The translations under genes were made by a program, and so were the position numbers. Source: Flagellimonas oceani (GTDB lineage Bacteria > Bacteroidota > Bacteroidia > Flavobacteriales > Flavobacteriaceae). From it: a stretch of DNA of 64,000 bases. This document shows, in pieces, positions 54,658 to 63,992 of the stretch. The DNA lies in assembly GCF_011068285.1 (NCBI RefSeq), contig NZ_CP049616.1, positions 1,344,501 to 1,408,500 of the forward strand, read 5' to 3'. How positions within the stretch are numbered: the first letter of the stretch is position 1; each line of letters begins with the position of its first letter. The notes under the pieces are model-generated. The model saw nothing but the letters and a program-made list of their open reading frames with translations, made no database searches and was not told where the DNA came from.

Positions 54658-55918
54658 CATAAAACGTTGGCAGAAGGTACTGCGTTCGGCAAGAAGGCTG
54701 TACCATTCCGTAAATAACTATAGGATGAGCGCTAAAGACCCCGATTTCAGGGATTTCAGCCTTCTGGAATACGACAAAGTAACACCTGAAGAGGTAAACG
54801 ATGCGAAACGATTGGGTTTCATGAAACAACTCCAGCTTGCAAAAAGGGGATATGTAGATAAGAACCTTAAATTACAATTGGTAGCCGCAAAACGGAAAGA
54901 ACGTTTTATAGAACAAGACCACAAGATTGTTCCCTTCGGAAATCTTCGGGTCATGGAAGGGGAAAAGCTAGTGGCCATGATGCAATTGGGCTTTGACACC
55001 CTTAACGAAACTTTCTGCGTAGCCTATCGCAATCATGAAAATATTCCCCTATGGAAACCTTATGACACGGTAAGATTGGAACGGTACTTTGGTGCACTGC
55101 ATCCGGAAATGGGCAATAAACTTAAATTAAGCCATATTTTTTTCGATATAGGTGCTCTGAAAGTCGGCCAAGATTACAAATTGGCGATTTGTCGGGTCTA
55201 TAATGATGCCGTTCGGCAAACATTTCATAGCAACACCTATTTTCAAAATAGTATTTCCTCCCCAAAGGAAGACCTATTAGTGAACCCCAAAAACTATTTT
55301 GGCCAGCAATTTTATCTGTCCTTGTCGCAAGGGAAGGAAACCATAATGACATTGACCGAGGCGACCGACCTTTATTTTGTTTTTCAGTCATTTATGGAAA
55401 CGGCACCGAAACAGGAATCCATTTATTTTGAAAAGCAAGAGTTTAAGAAGCGATTTCTCGATAGCGGAATTATAGTATTGGCCCATCTTAAACATGGACT
55501 CCGCCTAGGGGTTCAAAATGGAACGTTACAGATAGGGAAACATGACGGGGCAAATGGAAAGGGGCGTTTACGCTGGGAAAATTTTGAAAGCCGGATGCAA
55601 TCGGGTTCGCTCTCGGCCATTGAAAAGTACTATATATCGAAAGAGGTCATTTCAAAAAAGAACTTTTTGGTCGAAACGGATGCCATTTCCTTGAAATCCG
55701 ACACCAATGAGGCCAGTCTAAAAAAGCACTATGGCACAGGAAAATGGCATTTTTTGGAAGGGAAACATCATCGGTCAGCAATGAATTCCAGACCGGTTGA
55801 CGACTCGGTATTGGAACACATCAACCGAACCTATTCCCGAAGTACTAATTTCCAAACTGCGTTGGCAAAACTTCAAAAAAATCAAACCATACAAACTGCA
55901 CAAATAAAACAACAATAG
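54644..55918 (+). CDS. Hypothetical ICE protein, 424 residues
   Basis: No signal peptide or membrane helix. Basic N-terminus (SIKRWQKVLRSARRLYHSV), then alternating helices and strands, with a C-terminal LPTN-like low-complexity tail (TIQTAQIKQQ). I do not recognise the family. It overlaps the peptidase gene by 14 bp and is followed 1 bp later by another gene, so it is translationally coupled with both. Confidence 0.75.
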   Translation: MEKNSIKRWQKVLRSARRLYHSVNNYRMSAKDPDFRDFSLLEYDKVTPEEVNDAKRLGFMKQLQLAKRGYVDKNLKLQLVAAKRKERFIEQDHKIVPFGNLRVMEGEKLVAMMQLGFDTLNETFCVAYRNHENIPLWKPYDTVRLERYFGALHPEMGNKLKLSHIFFDIGALKVGQDYKLAICRVYNDAVRQTFHSNTYFQNSISSPKEDLLVNPKNYFGQQFYLSLSQGKETIMTLTEATDLYFVFQSFMETAPKQESIYFEKQEFKKRFLDSGIIVLAHLKHGLRLGVQNGTLQIGKHDGANGKGRLRWENFESRMQSGSLSAIEKYYISKEVISKKNFLVETDAISLKSDTNEASLKKHYGTGKWHFLEGKHHRSAMNSRPVDDSVLEHINRTYSRSTNFQTALAKLQKNQTIQTAQIKQQ

Positions 55919-55919
55919 C

Positions 55920-56369
55920 ATGGATCGGAATATGCTTATACATCAGGGCAACACCTTTGAGAAGGTAATGGAAACCATCGATTTTACCTACTACATGGAT
56001 TTTAGCGAAGGGGACGATAACGGCAGTGTTATTCTATTCGATAGGGAAACACAAAAGTTGGTTTCGGATAACTATATGGCGAACCGTGATTTGTACGAAA
56101 ACCTTTTGTACTACAATTACGAATGGATTTGTAAAAGGCTCAGATATGCCAGAAAATGTATGGTCGAAGAACACGGAATCGACCTTGCCAAGGAATATTT
56201 TCTCAAACATGAAAAAGAGTTCCAGGGAATTCTTTGCAGGTCTGAAAATATAACGGACAAATGCAATATGGCTTTACAAAAGGACTTGGGTTTTACGCTC
56301 TCAAGAAATGATCTGCAAGAAGTTCGCAAGCTTCTGAACAGTAACCAAAACAAAGGATTAATTATGTAA
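55920..56369 (+). CDS. Hypothetical ICE protein, 149 residues
   Basis: A mostly helical, cytosolic product (YENLLYYNYEWICKRLRYARKCMVEEHGI). It starts 1 bp after the preceding stop and is separated by 40 bp from the methylase-helicase gene. No family was recognised. Two to three Cys are scattered without a metal-site pattern. Confidence 0.7.
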   Translation: MDRNMLIHQGNTFEKVMETIDFTYYMDFSEGDDNGSVILFDRETQKLVSDNYMANRDLYENLLYYNYEWICKRLRYARKCMVEEHGIDLAKEYFLKHEKEFQGILCRSENITDKCNMALQKDLGFTLSRNDLQEVRKLLNSNQNKGLIM

Positions 56370-56409
56370 CATAACCATCCGATCAAGTTCCTTAACTCAC
56401 TCACTCAAA

Positions 56410-59400
56410 ATGAAATACTCAAAAAAGAAGTACCTGGATTATTTGGTCAGGACGATTGAAGCACTCCACAGTCCTGAAAATCAATCCCATTTTTTCATCA
56501 ACAATCCAGGATTCGGAAATATCTTCGACATTCTAAAAAATGATGCCTACCGGGCACAGCTCATTAGGATATTGGAGAAATATTATGGCGAAGAATACAC
56601 AAACACCATTATCGGTAGCCTAAAAAAAGGATCGCTTAATTCTTTTTACACCCCCGAGCCGATTATCGATGCAATATCCCACTATTTAAAAACCCAAGGG
56701 TCCTTTACTCCTAAAACCATTCTTGAGCCAAGCGCCGGTAACGGGCTGTTCATTCGGGAATTGTTGAGGCGCTATCCCTCCGCGAAGTTTACCGCTTTTG
56801 AAAAGGAGATACTAACCGTACGAATATTGGAGCACAACTTCAGGTTCCGGCAGCGGGTCAAAATCTTCGGCGTTCCCTTTGAAAACCTTTCCCGGACCGA
56901 TGCTGCGAAAAGCTATGACCTGGTCATCAGCAATGTGCCCTTTGGGGACAATAAAATATTCGACAGCGGTCTAATGGGCCATCCGTTACAAACCAAGATT
57001 TCCAGAAATATCCATTCCTATTTTGTCTACAGAAGTCTTGAATGTCTAAAACCTTCAGGTGTTTCCATTTTGATATGCACCAAGAATTTTATGGACAGGA
57101 CCAAATACGTTCCAATTCGGGAGCATATCATCAAGCGAAACAATTTTATGGGTGGGGTGCGTCTGCCCGATACTACGTTTTCCAAAGAGAACACGGCTAT
57201 TGTAACGGATATTCTGGTTTTCCAAAATAACCGGCGTATTGAAACTTCGAACGAACAGAAGAAAATAAACAGCTTGTTTGCCAACAGTTCAGAGCAAACC
57301 GTAGGGAAAAATAATGTTCAGATAAACGACTACTATACCGAATATACCTCCCAAATTATTGGAACTATCGAAGAAGGCGGTCTCTACAACAATGCGGACT
57401 ACACCGTAAAAAGCGATAAAGGCTTGGCGCATATCGCTCTTGAAATCAAAGCGTTGATGGCAGGATTTACCGTGCAACCAAAGGCGCAAAAAAAGGCCAC
57501 AATTCCGGCCATTGCCCCAAAACCTAAAGAAACCTCGCAGGCGGAAGAAACGGCCATCGGTATTTCCGGTGCTGACGATCCCGAACTTAAACCTGGAAAT
57601 CTGACCATCAAGCAACAAAAACTCTATAAAGTAGAAGAGGAAAACGGTTTACGGTTATTGAAAGTAAAGCCCCGGGAGTTCGATAGGCTGTCAAAAATAA
57701 TAGCGCTGCGGGATACCTATTTCAAATTTTTACGGGCACCCGAAGAACAGATCGACAAGGTAAGGGACGAGCTAGACTATCAATACGATGCCTTCAATTT
57801 CCAGTACGGGCGGCTCCATGACAAAGCCAACTATCCCTTTGTGACCTTGGATATTCAGGGGCCTTTGATTTTGGGGCTGGAAACACCGAAAGACGGAAAC
57901 TTTATCAAATCGGAGGTTTTCAATAAATCATTCCGGTCGATTTCAAAAGAAAAGCCGCAAGAGCCGAAGAAAGTGCTCAGCTTGGAAGATGCCATTTATT
58001 ATTCCCTGAACAAATTCAATCGAATAAAATTGGATTCCCTGGTTTCGAACACGGGCATGGAACAGGACGAAATCATAAAAAAGGCTTTGGATCTGCAACT
58101 ATTGTTTTTGGACCCGAAGGAGCAGGGATGGGAACTGGCCCCCAAGTTCCTGTTTTTATCGGGAACCATTTACGAAAAACTGAATGCCTATCGCAAAAAC
58201 GATTTTGGGGAATATCAGTCCTATGTGGACAAATCCTATATCGAACGTACTGTTGTTGCCTTGGAAAAGGTAAAGCCACCGATGACCCCTTACGAGGATC
58301 TGGATATCAAACTCCATGAACCGTGGTTTCCCATTGAATATACCCAAGCCTTCATTTTCGACACCTACCGCTCCTTGGTACATATCGCCTATAACGAGAG
58401 TACCTCCAAGTACATGGTCAAAATCGAAAAGACGGATTATGAGTATATCAAAAAATTCAGCGTGCGTACGGAACATCGCTATTACAATTTCAAAGAGATA
58501 TTGGAAGGCGCATTGAACTCCACCATACCCTACGTCACAAAAGGCTCGAAACAATATAAGCGCACGGACAAGGCGAAAATGCAGGAAATACGCATCAAGT
58601 TCGACCTTATTTACAAGGAGTTTACCGCATACATCTTGGGCAAGCCTGAAATCAAGGCGCAATTGGAGCGTATTTTTTACAATACCTACGATGCCCAGGT
58701 CCATCCGAAATACGACGGTGACTACCTTCATTTTGAAGGGCTGCAATATTTTACCCCGTACAAAAGCCAAATGGATACGGTTGCGGGAATCATCGTAAAC
58801 CAAGGCCTTTTGGTCAACAAGGAAGTCGGTTTTGGAAAAACCTTGGATATTGCCCTTACGACCCAGAAACTAAAGGAGCTGAACCTCTCGGAAAAGACAT
58901 TGGTCATCGGTCTTCGCTCCACCGTGGTGCAATTGGAACGGGAGTTGTTAAATGCATTTCCCACGATGAAACTATTGGTGGCCCATGATAAGGTAGTAAA
59001 CGGGAAGACAAAGCGAGACACCTTTTTTAAGAAAATAAAAAATGGCCGGCATGACGTCGTGCTGATGAGTCATGACACGTTTAAGTTCATACCCCAATCC
59101 CCCGAGATCATCCATGAAATCATAAGCGAGGAGCTGGCAAACCTTGAACGCGACCTTAGCGTAATCAACGAAAATAAATACGATGTAGGCAAAAGGGTGC
59201 TCAAAGGTCTGGAGAAACGAAAGGAAAACCTGAACGTAACCTTGGAGCAGGTCTATTACCAGATCAAAAGCAAACAGAACGATGCCATCGATTTTGAGCA
59301 GATGGGGTTTGAACATATTATGGTAGATGAATCCCACAAGTTCAAGAACCTGATGTACACAACAAGGCACCACAGGGTTGCGGGGCTGAATACCAACAAA

Positions 59401-61314
59401 GGCTCCGAACGCAGTAAAAACCTTTTGGTGGCCATCCGAACACTGCAGAGGGCAAAGACAAGGGATTTTCAGACCACTTTTCTATCGGGTACGCCCATTT
59501 CCAATTCCATTACGGAGGTCTATGTGCTGTTCAAATATCTAATCCCGCATAGAATGGAACAGATGAACATTACATCATTCGACCAATGGGCACAGGTCTT
59601 CGCCAACAAATCCTATGAATTTGAACCTACCGTCTCGGGGGATTATAAAGTTCGCGAACGCTTTCGTTCGTTCAAGAAAATGAAACTGTTGTCCTCACTG
59701 TACAATGAGATTTCCATAATTGTCAACGGAACCACGCACCAAATCGATAGGCCCAAAATGCAGCTCGATGTGCACACGCTAAAACCCACGGCGGCCCAAT
59801 TGGAATATTTTGAACAGATCAAGGAATTTCTAAGAACGGGGGACAGCAGCCTATTATATGGGGATAAGGACTATACGGAAGACCAAAAAAGCGCCCTCTC
59901 ACTGATTGCCTTGCACCACATGAGAAACGCCTCCATAGACCCAAGGATGTTGAACCAGAACCTAGAAGATCCGGGCGATGCCAAACTGCAGAAAATAGCC
60001 TCCGAGGTATATGACACCTATAGGAAAACGGACGCTTTTAAAGGTACACAGGCCATTTTTTCGGACCTGGGCGTACCGAAAGACACATTTAATATTTACG
60101 ATGAACTCAAACGCATTCTGACCGAAGAATTCGATATTCCCAAAGAAGAAGTGGTATTTATCCATGATTTCAAGACCGACAACAAGCGGCTGGAATGCTT
60201 TAAGCAAGTGAACGAAGGCACTTATAGGGTCATCATCGGTTCTACTGAAAAGTTGGGGACCGGTACCAATATCCAAGAAAGATTGGTACGCATCCATCAC
60301 GTGGACATTCCCTATCGTCCGACGGACATCGACCAACGAAACGGTAGGGGAGTCCGTAAAGGCAATATTGGCGCAAAGCAGCATTTTGGGGACAAGGTCG
60401 TTGTTTCCTTTTACATTGTCGAAAACTGTACCGATGCCCTCATGCTCAACAACGTCAACATCAAGAAAAATTTTATCGAGCAATTGACCAATGGCACCAT
60501 ACAGTTCAATCGGCTGGATATGGGCGCGGTAAACGATGAGGGCACCATAGATTACAAAACGCTCTTGGCGGTCGCAAAGAACGACCCGTTGTATCTGGAA
60601 AAAGAGGAATTGGGCAAAGAATTGGACGAACTGGAACTGGAACGATCCATTTTCAAGAAGAACCGTTTGGAGGCCAAGAACAATATCGCCTTTTATGAAA
60701 CCGAACTGACAAGAACGACAAAGAATATTGACAAACTTGAAAAAGACCTGTCCTTGTGGACCACGCTGCAAGAAAAGGACGTTTACTATAGTGCATTGGG
60801 AAAGGCACTTGATAGCCCCGATACCATGGATGCCAATATGTTGGGCCAAATACTTAATTCGAGGTTACAGGCCAAACGGGAAGAAGTTGGCCAGCATACC
60901 ATTATGACTATATCCAATGCAAGACTGGTTCTTGACGTAGAAGACAAATTGCACCACCGCTTATTGGTACTTACCCCGAATGCCTCCTATGGTTATGGTT
61001 CCAAGAGAATCGTGGCCAACTGGCAAAGCCTGACCGACTATGTTTACAATGCCCTATCCAAAATCCCGAAATCCCTCTTGGCACAAAAGGAACATCTGGC
61101 CGAGTACAAAAAATCCATAAAGGCCAACCGGAAAGTATTGGAACTTGAATTCGACAAGACCGAAAAACTGGCATTGGTTCAGAAAAGGCTCGTAGAAATC
61201 AATACCGACCTTGATGAAAAGTACGATGCCGAACCGGAGGAAAAAGAAGAGAAATGTAACTCACAAAGTGCACGGTCACAGAATATAAACATGAACCAAG
61301 AAATTTCAATGTAA
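56410..61314 (+). CDS. Giant N6-adenine methylase-SNF2-like helicase protein
   Basis: 1634 residues. An N-terminal gamma-type methylase domain has motif I EPSAGNGLF (residue 106) and motif IV NVPF (175-178) in place of NPPY/F. After a linker with a low-complexity part (residues about 350-400), a helicase core follows: motif I GFGKT (807-811), motif II DESH (973-976), SGTPISNSITEVY (motif III) and QRNGRGVRKG (motif VI, from 1309). Then come coiled coils (ELDELELERSIFKKNRLEAKNN). The layout resembles phage P1 DarB and similar large anti-restriction proteins carried by ICEs, which modify or protect incoming DNA. Motif IV with Val in place of Pro may alter catalysis. Confidence 0.9.
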   Translation: MKYSKKKYLDYLVRTIEALHSPENQSHFFINNPGFGNIFDILKNDAYRAQLIRILEKYYGEEYTNTIIGSLKKGSLNSFYTPEPIIDAISHYLKTQGSFTPKTILEPSAGNGLFIRELLRRYPSAKFTAFEKEILTVRILEHNFRFRQRVKIFGVPFENLSRTDAAKSYDLVISNVPFGDNKIFDSGLMGHPLQTKISRNIHSYFVYRSLECLKPSGVSILICTKNFMDRTKYVPIREHIIKRNNFMGGVRLPDTTFSKENTAIVTDILVFQNNRRIETSNEQKKINSLFANSSEQTVGKNNVQINDYYTEYTSQIIGTIEEGGLYNNADYTVKSDKGLAHIALEIKALMAGFTVQPKAQKKATIPAIAPKPKETSQAEETAIGISGADDPELKPGNLTIKQQKLYKVEEENGLRLLKVKPREFDRLSKIIALRDTYFKFLRAPEEQIDKVRDELDYQYDAFNFQYGRLHDKANYPFVTLDIQGPLILGLETPKDGNFIKSEVFNKSFRSISKEKPQEPKKVLSLEDAIYYSLNKFNRIKLDSLVSNTGMEQDEIIKKALDLQLLFLDPKEQGWELAPKFLFLSGTIYEKLNAYRKNDFGEYQSYVDKSYIERTVVALEKVKPPMTPYEDLDIKLHEPWFPIEYTQAFIFDTYRSLVHIAYNESTSKYMVKIEKTDYEYIKKFSVRTEHRYYNFKEILEGALNSTIPYVTKGSKQYKRTDKAKMQEIRIKFDLIYKEFTAYILGKPEIKAQLERIFYNTYDAQVHPKYDGDYLHFEGLQYFTPYKSQMDTVAGIIVNQGLLVNKEVGFGKTLDIALTTQKLKELNLSEKTLVIGLRSTVVQLERELLNAFPTMKLLVAHDKVVNGKTKRDTFFKKIKNGRHDVVLMSHDTFKFIPQSPEIIHEIISEELANLERDLSVINENKYDVGKRVLKGLEKRKENLNVTLEQVYYQIKSKQNDAIDFEQMGFEHIMVDESHKFKNLMYTTRHHRVAGLNTNKGSERSKNLLVAIRTLQRAKTRDFQTTFLSGTPISNSITEVYVLFKYLIPHRMEQMNITSFDQWAQVFANKSYEFEPTVSGDYKVRERFRSFKKMKLLSSLYNEISIIVNGTTHQIDRPKMQLDVHTLKPTAAQLEYFEQIKEFLRTGDSSLLYGDKDYTEDQKSALSLIALHHMRNASIDPRMLNQNLEDPGDAKLQKIASEVYDTYRKTDAFKGTQAIFSDLGVPKDTFNIYDELKRILTEEFDIPKEEVVFIHDFKTDNKRLECFKQVNEGTYRVIIGSTEKLGTGTNIQERLVRIHHVDIPYRPTDIDQRNGRGVRKGNIGAKQHFGDKVVVSFYIVENCTDALMLNNVNIKKNFIEQLTNGTIQFNRLDMGAVNDEGTIDYKTLLAVAKNDPLYLEKEELGKELDELELERSIFKKNRLEAKNNIAFYETELTRTTKNIDKLEKDLSLWTTLQEKDVYYSALGKALDSPDTMDANMLGQILNSRLQAKREEVGQHTIMTISNARLVLDVEDKLHHRLLVLTPNASYGYGSKRIVANWQSLTDYVYNALSKIPKSLLAQKEHLAEYKKSIKANRKVLELEFDKTEKLALVQKRLVEINTDLDEKYDAEPEEKEEKCNSQSARSQNINMNQEISM

Positions 61315-61320
61315 GGTTTA

Positions 61321-61460
61321 GGGCGTTGCCCGGGCTATCCGCTATATCGCCCTTGCGGGCCCCAAGGTTTCGTAAGCCCAAAAAGAGCTCCGTTGTCGCT
61401 TTCTTGGGCAACGAACCCTAACGGCCCGCCGCGTTCGATGCCGCTGCTATCCCTAACGCT
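61321..61460. other. GC-rich structured intergenic element
   Basis: A 140-bp stretch, much richer in GC than its flanks, between converging genes. CGTTGCCC (61324-61331) pairs with GGGCAACG (61406-61413). GGGC-GTT-GCCC and GCCC-TTGC-GGGC form small hairpins. The end reads CTATCCCTAACGC, with terminal GCGTT-like inverted ends. I recall similar GGGCGTTGCCCGGGCTATCC-type elements at many Bacteroidota loci, but I could not check this. It may be a repeat element, a structured RNA or a bidirectional terminator. Confidence 0.5.
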
Positions 61461-61466
61461 TGCTTT

Positions 61467-62270
61467 TTACTCCTTGACCATTCTCTCCGTAAAACGCCTT
61501 ATAGGCGATTGATTTTCATTTCGTTCTAACCAATCATTAAATAAATTCAGCTCAGAAGCTCCACAGTTAATTACATATTCAACACCCATAATTACAAGAA
61601 CGAAATAATATATGCCCGGTTCGATGATTAAGAAATCCAATTCGTGAAGTACTTCGTAGGGTTTAGGATTGAATATAGGGTCTACAAACCGCGCCTCTTC
61701 GGAATAAATTCTACGCTGACTATAAATCCATTGTTCTCCTTTTCCAAACCGGGCATATTCACGTAATGGGTCTAATTCGGACATATCAATAACTTCATTC
61801 AGATTTGACTGGTTATGACCTGCTTTTAAAGCAAATAACTCCAGAGCGGTCTTTGCAAGAAAACGGGACATTTGGTAGTTTTTGTTTTCAGGCATATCCA
61901 CCACTTCAAACATTAATTTATTGACCTTCTTGTTGCGTATTAAGTTTATTACTTTAGTATCATCGCCTCTAAAACCCAAACTATCCCCATCCATATACAT
62001 ATCAAACCAGCCACCATCTTTATGCGGAAATAGGGTTTTGTATGGGATGTTACGCTCTTTTTTAGATTTGATATTGTTTCTAAATCTTACATTTTGGAAA
62101 TACTTCATCTCCAATAATGGTTTCTCAATTTTCACGGCAAAATATTGGTTACATTCATCACATACCACACCAGGTCGAAGAATCAATTCTTTATTGCCTA
62201 ACGATTCTGGAATGATATGCTGAATACTTGAAGACCTGCCGGACGATTTCTTGCAGAAAATACAACGCAT
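61467..62270 (-). CDS. HNH endonuclease
   Basis: 267 residues. The N-terminal HNH nuclease has a zinc finger, CIFCKK (Cys3, Cys6) paired with CDECNQYF (Cys37, Cys40), around SSIQHIIPESLGNKE, where His18 is the general base. A long C-terminal helical and beta region (about 60-267) is of unknown fold. It is the last gene of the three-gene operon, 11 bp after the preceding stop. Confidence 0.9.
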   Translation of the reverse strand: MRCIFCKKSSGRSSSIQHIIPESLGNKELILRPGVVCDECNQYFAVKIEKPLLEMKYFQNVRFRNNIKSKKERNIPYKTLFPHKDGGWFDMYMDGDSLGFRGDDTKVINLIRNKKVNKLMFEVVDMPENKNYQMSRFLAKTALELFALKAGHNQSNLNEVIDMSELDPLREYARFGKGEQWIYSQRRIYSEEARFVDPIFNPKPYEVLHELDFLIIEPGIYYFVLVIMGVEYVINCGASELNLFNDWLERNENQSPIRRFTERMVKE

Positions 62271-62281
62271 AATTCAAAAAA

Positions 62282-63103
62282 TTAAAATAAGCTAGTTTGT
62301 ATTTCAATACCCGGTGTGAAAGTTCCAATTATCATAAATGGATTTTTAGAACGATAATGAAATGCCTTGGTTGTGCCCAAATACAAATGCAAATCTTTTT
62401 TCAAAGCAAAATAGTCGAAGTATTTCTGCCTGACTTTCTCAACGGCAACCGCTTCATTTCCTTCTGCTGCCGCAAGTGTGTTTCTAAATAGTGCTCCAAT
62501 TTCCCAATCTTCAATCATCATTGTACTTGACACCCCGTTTTCATCTTCAATTACATAAGAGAATTTATATGGAAGTTTTGCCACAACCTCGAAGGGTTCT
62601 TCTTCCATTTCGAATAAATTCCCTTGTTCTTGTAGCGCTTTTTGTTCATCTAATTTTTTCTTATCCCATTCGGCCGAAACTTTCTCGACTTTGAAATCGG
62701 TTACCTTAGCAGGTTTAAAGACGGCTAGGGATGTGCAGATGTCCTTATCGTGTGCTTCGGCTATAAGTGCCTTGATATCCGTATAAACTTTTCCAAGAAC
62801 AATTTGTTTGCGTTTATACCAATTGCCTTTGGTATCAATTGTATTCAGAAGTGTAATCGGTGTGTCAATAGTGGCCGGTCGAAAACTTTCAGGTCTAAAG
62901 TCCTTGTCGTTATTTACAATATCTAATTCAATCCATTGGTATTTTGTATACTTCTCGTCCTTTTTTAGCTTCCTAAATGGTATAGGATATAGTCTTATCC
63001 AAGAACCGTCTTCTAGAAAACCTGCCGTACACACAAGTTCTCCGTATTTCGCCGAAAGGGAAGGGTAGGTTTTTACAGTGATAAGTACTTTTGTAAGCGC
63101 CAT
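62282..63103 (-). CDS. Two-domain (dual OB-like) protein of unknown function
   Basis: 273 residues, no signal or membrane segment. The N-terminal half is beta-rich (VLITVKTYPSLSAKYGELVCTAGFLEDGSWIRLYPIPFRKL), as expected for an OB fold. The second half, after a charged helix (KKKLDEQKALQEQGNLFEMEEE), is also beta-rich (PYKFSYVIEDENGVSSTMMIEDWE) and ends in KNPFMIIGTFTPGIEIQ. I recall such proteins beside DUF488 genes, and describe them as dual-OB by appearance; this is not confirmed. It lies 4 bp after the DUF488 gene. Confidence 0.75.
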   Translation of the reverse strand: MALTKVLITVKTYPSLSAKYGELVCTAGFLEDGSWIRLYPIPFRKLKKDEKYTKYQWIELDIVNNDKDFRPESFRPATIDTPITLLNTIDTKGNWYKRKQIVLGKVYTDIKALIAEAHDKDICTSLAVFKPAKVTDFKVEKVSAEWDKKKLDEQKALQEQGNLFEMEEEPFEVVAKLPYKFSYVIEDENGVSSTMMIEDWEIGALFRNTLAAAEGNEAVAVEKVRQKYFDYFALKKDLHLYLGTTKAFHYRSKNPFMIIGTFTPGIEIQTSLF

Positions 63104-63107
63104 TTTT

Positions 63108-63992
63108 TTAAATATGCTTCAAATCGTATTTAAAATTAGGAGACTTCTTCAAATTTTCAGCTAGGTGGGTTCTATGGCATTGACAGGTATCGGCCTCAAA
63201 ACAAGTAAGGGCAATACGCCTGTGTTTTTCCAACAAACTGAGTATAAAATTTTGACTTTCAATGGCCTCTTTTAGTACGGTCGCCTTATATTCATCGAAA
63301 AGCAAATCATAGTCTTCTTGCGTATTTAATTCTCGCCTTTTACTAGAATCAATGCCTACATCCGGAATATGGATGTACTCAATTCCCAATCGACTACAAA
63401 AACTACTTAAAGACTTTTTGCTAAAACCGTATTTCTGGCTCAAGGGGTTTCTTCTGACGTCTACAAGAAGATGGACATTGTTTTTTAGTAACCTGTTTAA
63501 GTATTCCTCTAGCGAAATACCTTCATACCCAATAGTAAATAAAACTGTAGATTCATCATTATGACGTGCAGTTACAACTCTTTCAAAAAACTTTTCTGGA
63601 AGAATTCTCTCTGCTATAATGCTATTGGTGGCATAATACGGAAAATTGATATATGTATGTTTTGTAATGACATCCGTTTTCATGCTTCCGTAAAGCTCGA
63701 AAGTTTCGTTGACAAGTTGCTTATCTACTGGGGTAAGTTCTTTATAATATTTCTTCTTTACATTAAGACTATAGGTTTTCTCTGATTCAACTAACCAATC
63801 ATGTTTTACCATAGCCGCCAAATCCGCCTTCAGAGAATACGAATAGCACCCATATCGATAAGGAACGAAATCATAGTTGGGTTCTTTCTGCATTTGGGTC
63901 AACAAAAACATAAGTTTTTGAAGACGAGTGCTTTCCAATCCATCTTCAAACTTTTCCAGTAAAGCAAAAACCAACTTTCTTCGATAAAACAT
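63108..63992 (-). CDS. Panacea-like plus DUF488 protein
   Basis: 294 residues. The N-terminal part (about 1-125) matches a Panacea/DUF4065-like fold: LQKLMFLLTQM, FVPYRYGCYSYSLKADL. The DUF488 domain (about 148-290) has LFTIGYEGISLEEYLNRL, LLVDVRRNPLSQKYGFSKKSL, and ALTCFEADTCQCHRTHLAENL, with the conserved Arg pair and the CxxE...CHR ending. DUF488 is thought to act on nucleic acids or bases, but no activity is settled. The start at 63992 is 9 bp from the window edge; the operon may extend further. Confidence 0.88.
   Translation of the reverse strand: MFYRRKLVFALLEKFEDGLESTRLQKLMFLLTQMQKEPNYDFVPYRYGCYSYSLKADLAAMVKHDWLVESEKTYSLNVKKKYYKELTPVDKQLVNETFELYGSMKTDVITKHTYINFPYYATNSIIAERILPEKFFERVVTARHNDESTVLFTIGYEGISLEEYLNRLLKNNVHLLVDVRRNPLSQKYGFSKKSLSSFCSRLGIEYIHIPDVGIDSSKRRELNTQEDYDLLFDEYKATVLKEAIESQNFILSLLEKHRRIALTCFEADTCQCHRTHLAENLKKSPNFKYDLKHI

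Noticed and set aside
58156..58803. A 215-residue open frame on the - strand
   Set aside because: Antisense to the methylase-helicase gene; translation gives no recognisable domain.
59962..60849. A 295-residue open frame on the - strand
   Set aside because: It lies wholly inside the helicase gene, shows low-complexity hydrophobic text without a family match, and the + frame has clear motifs.
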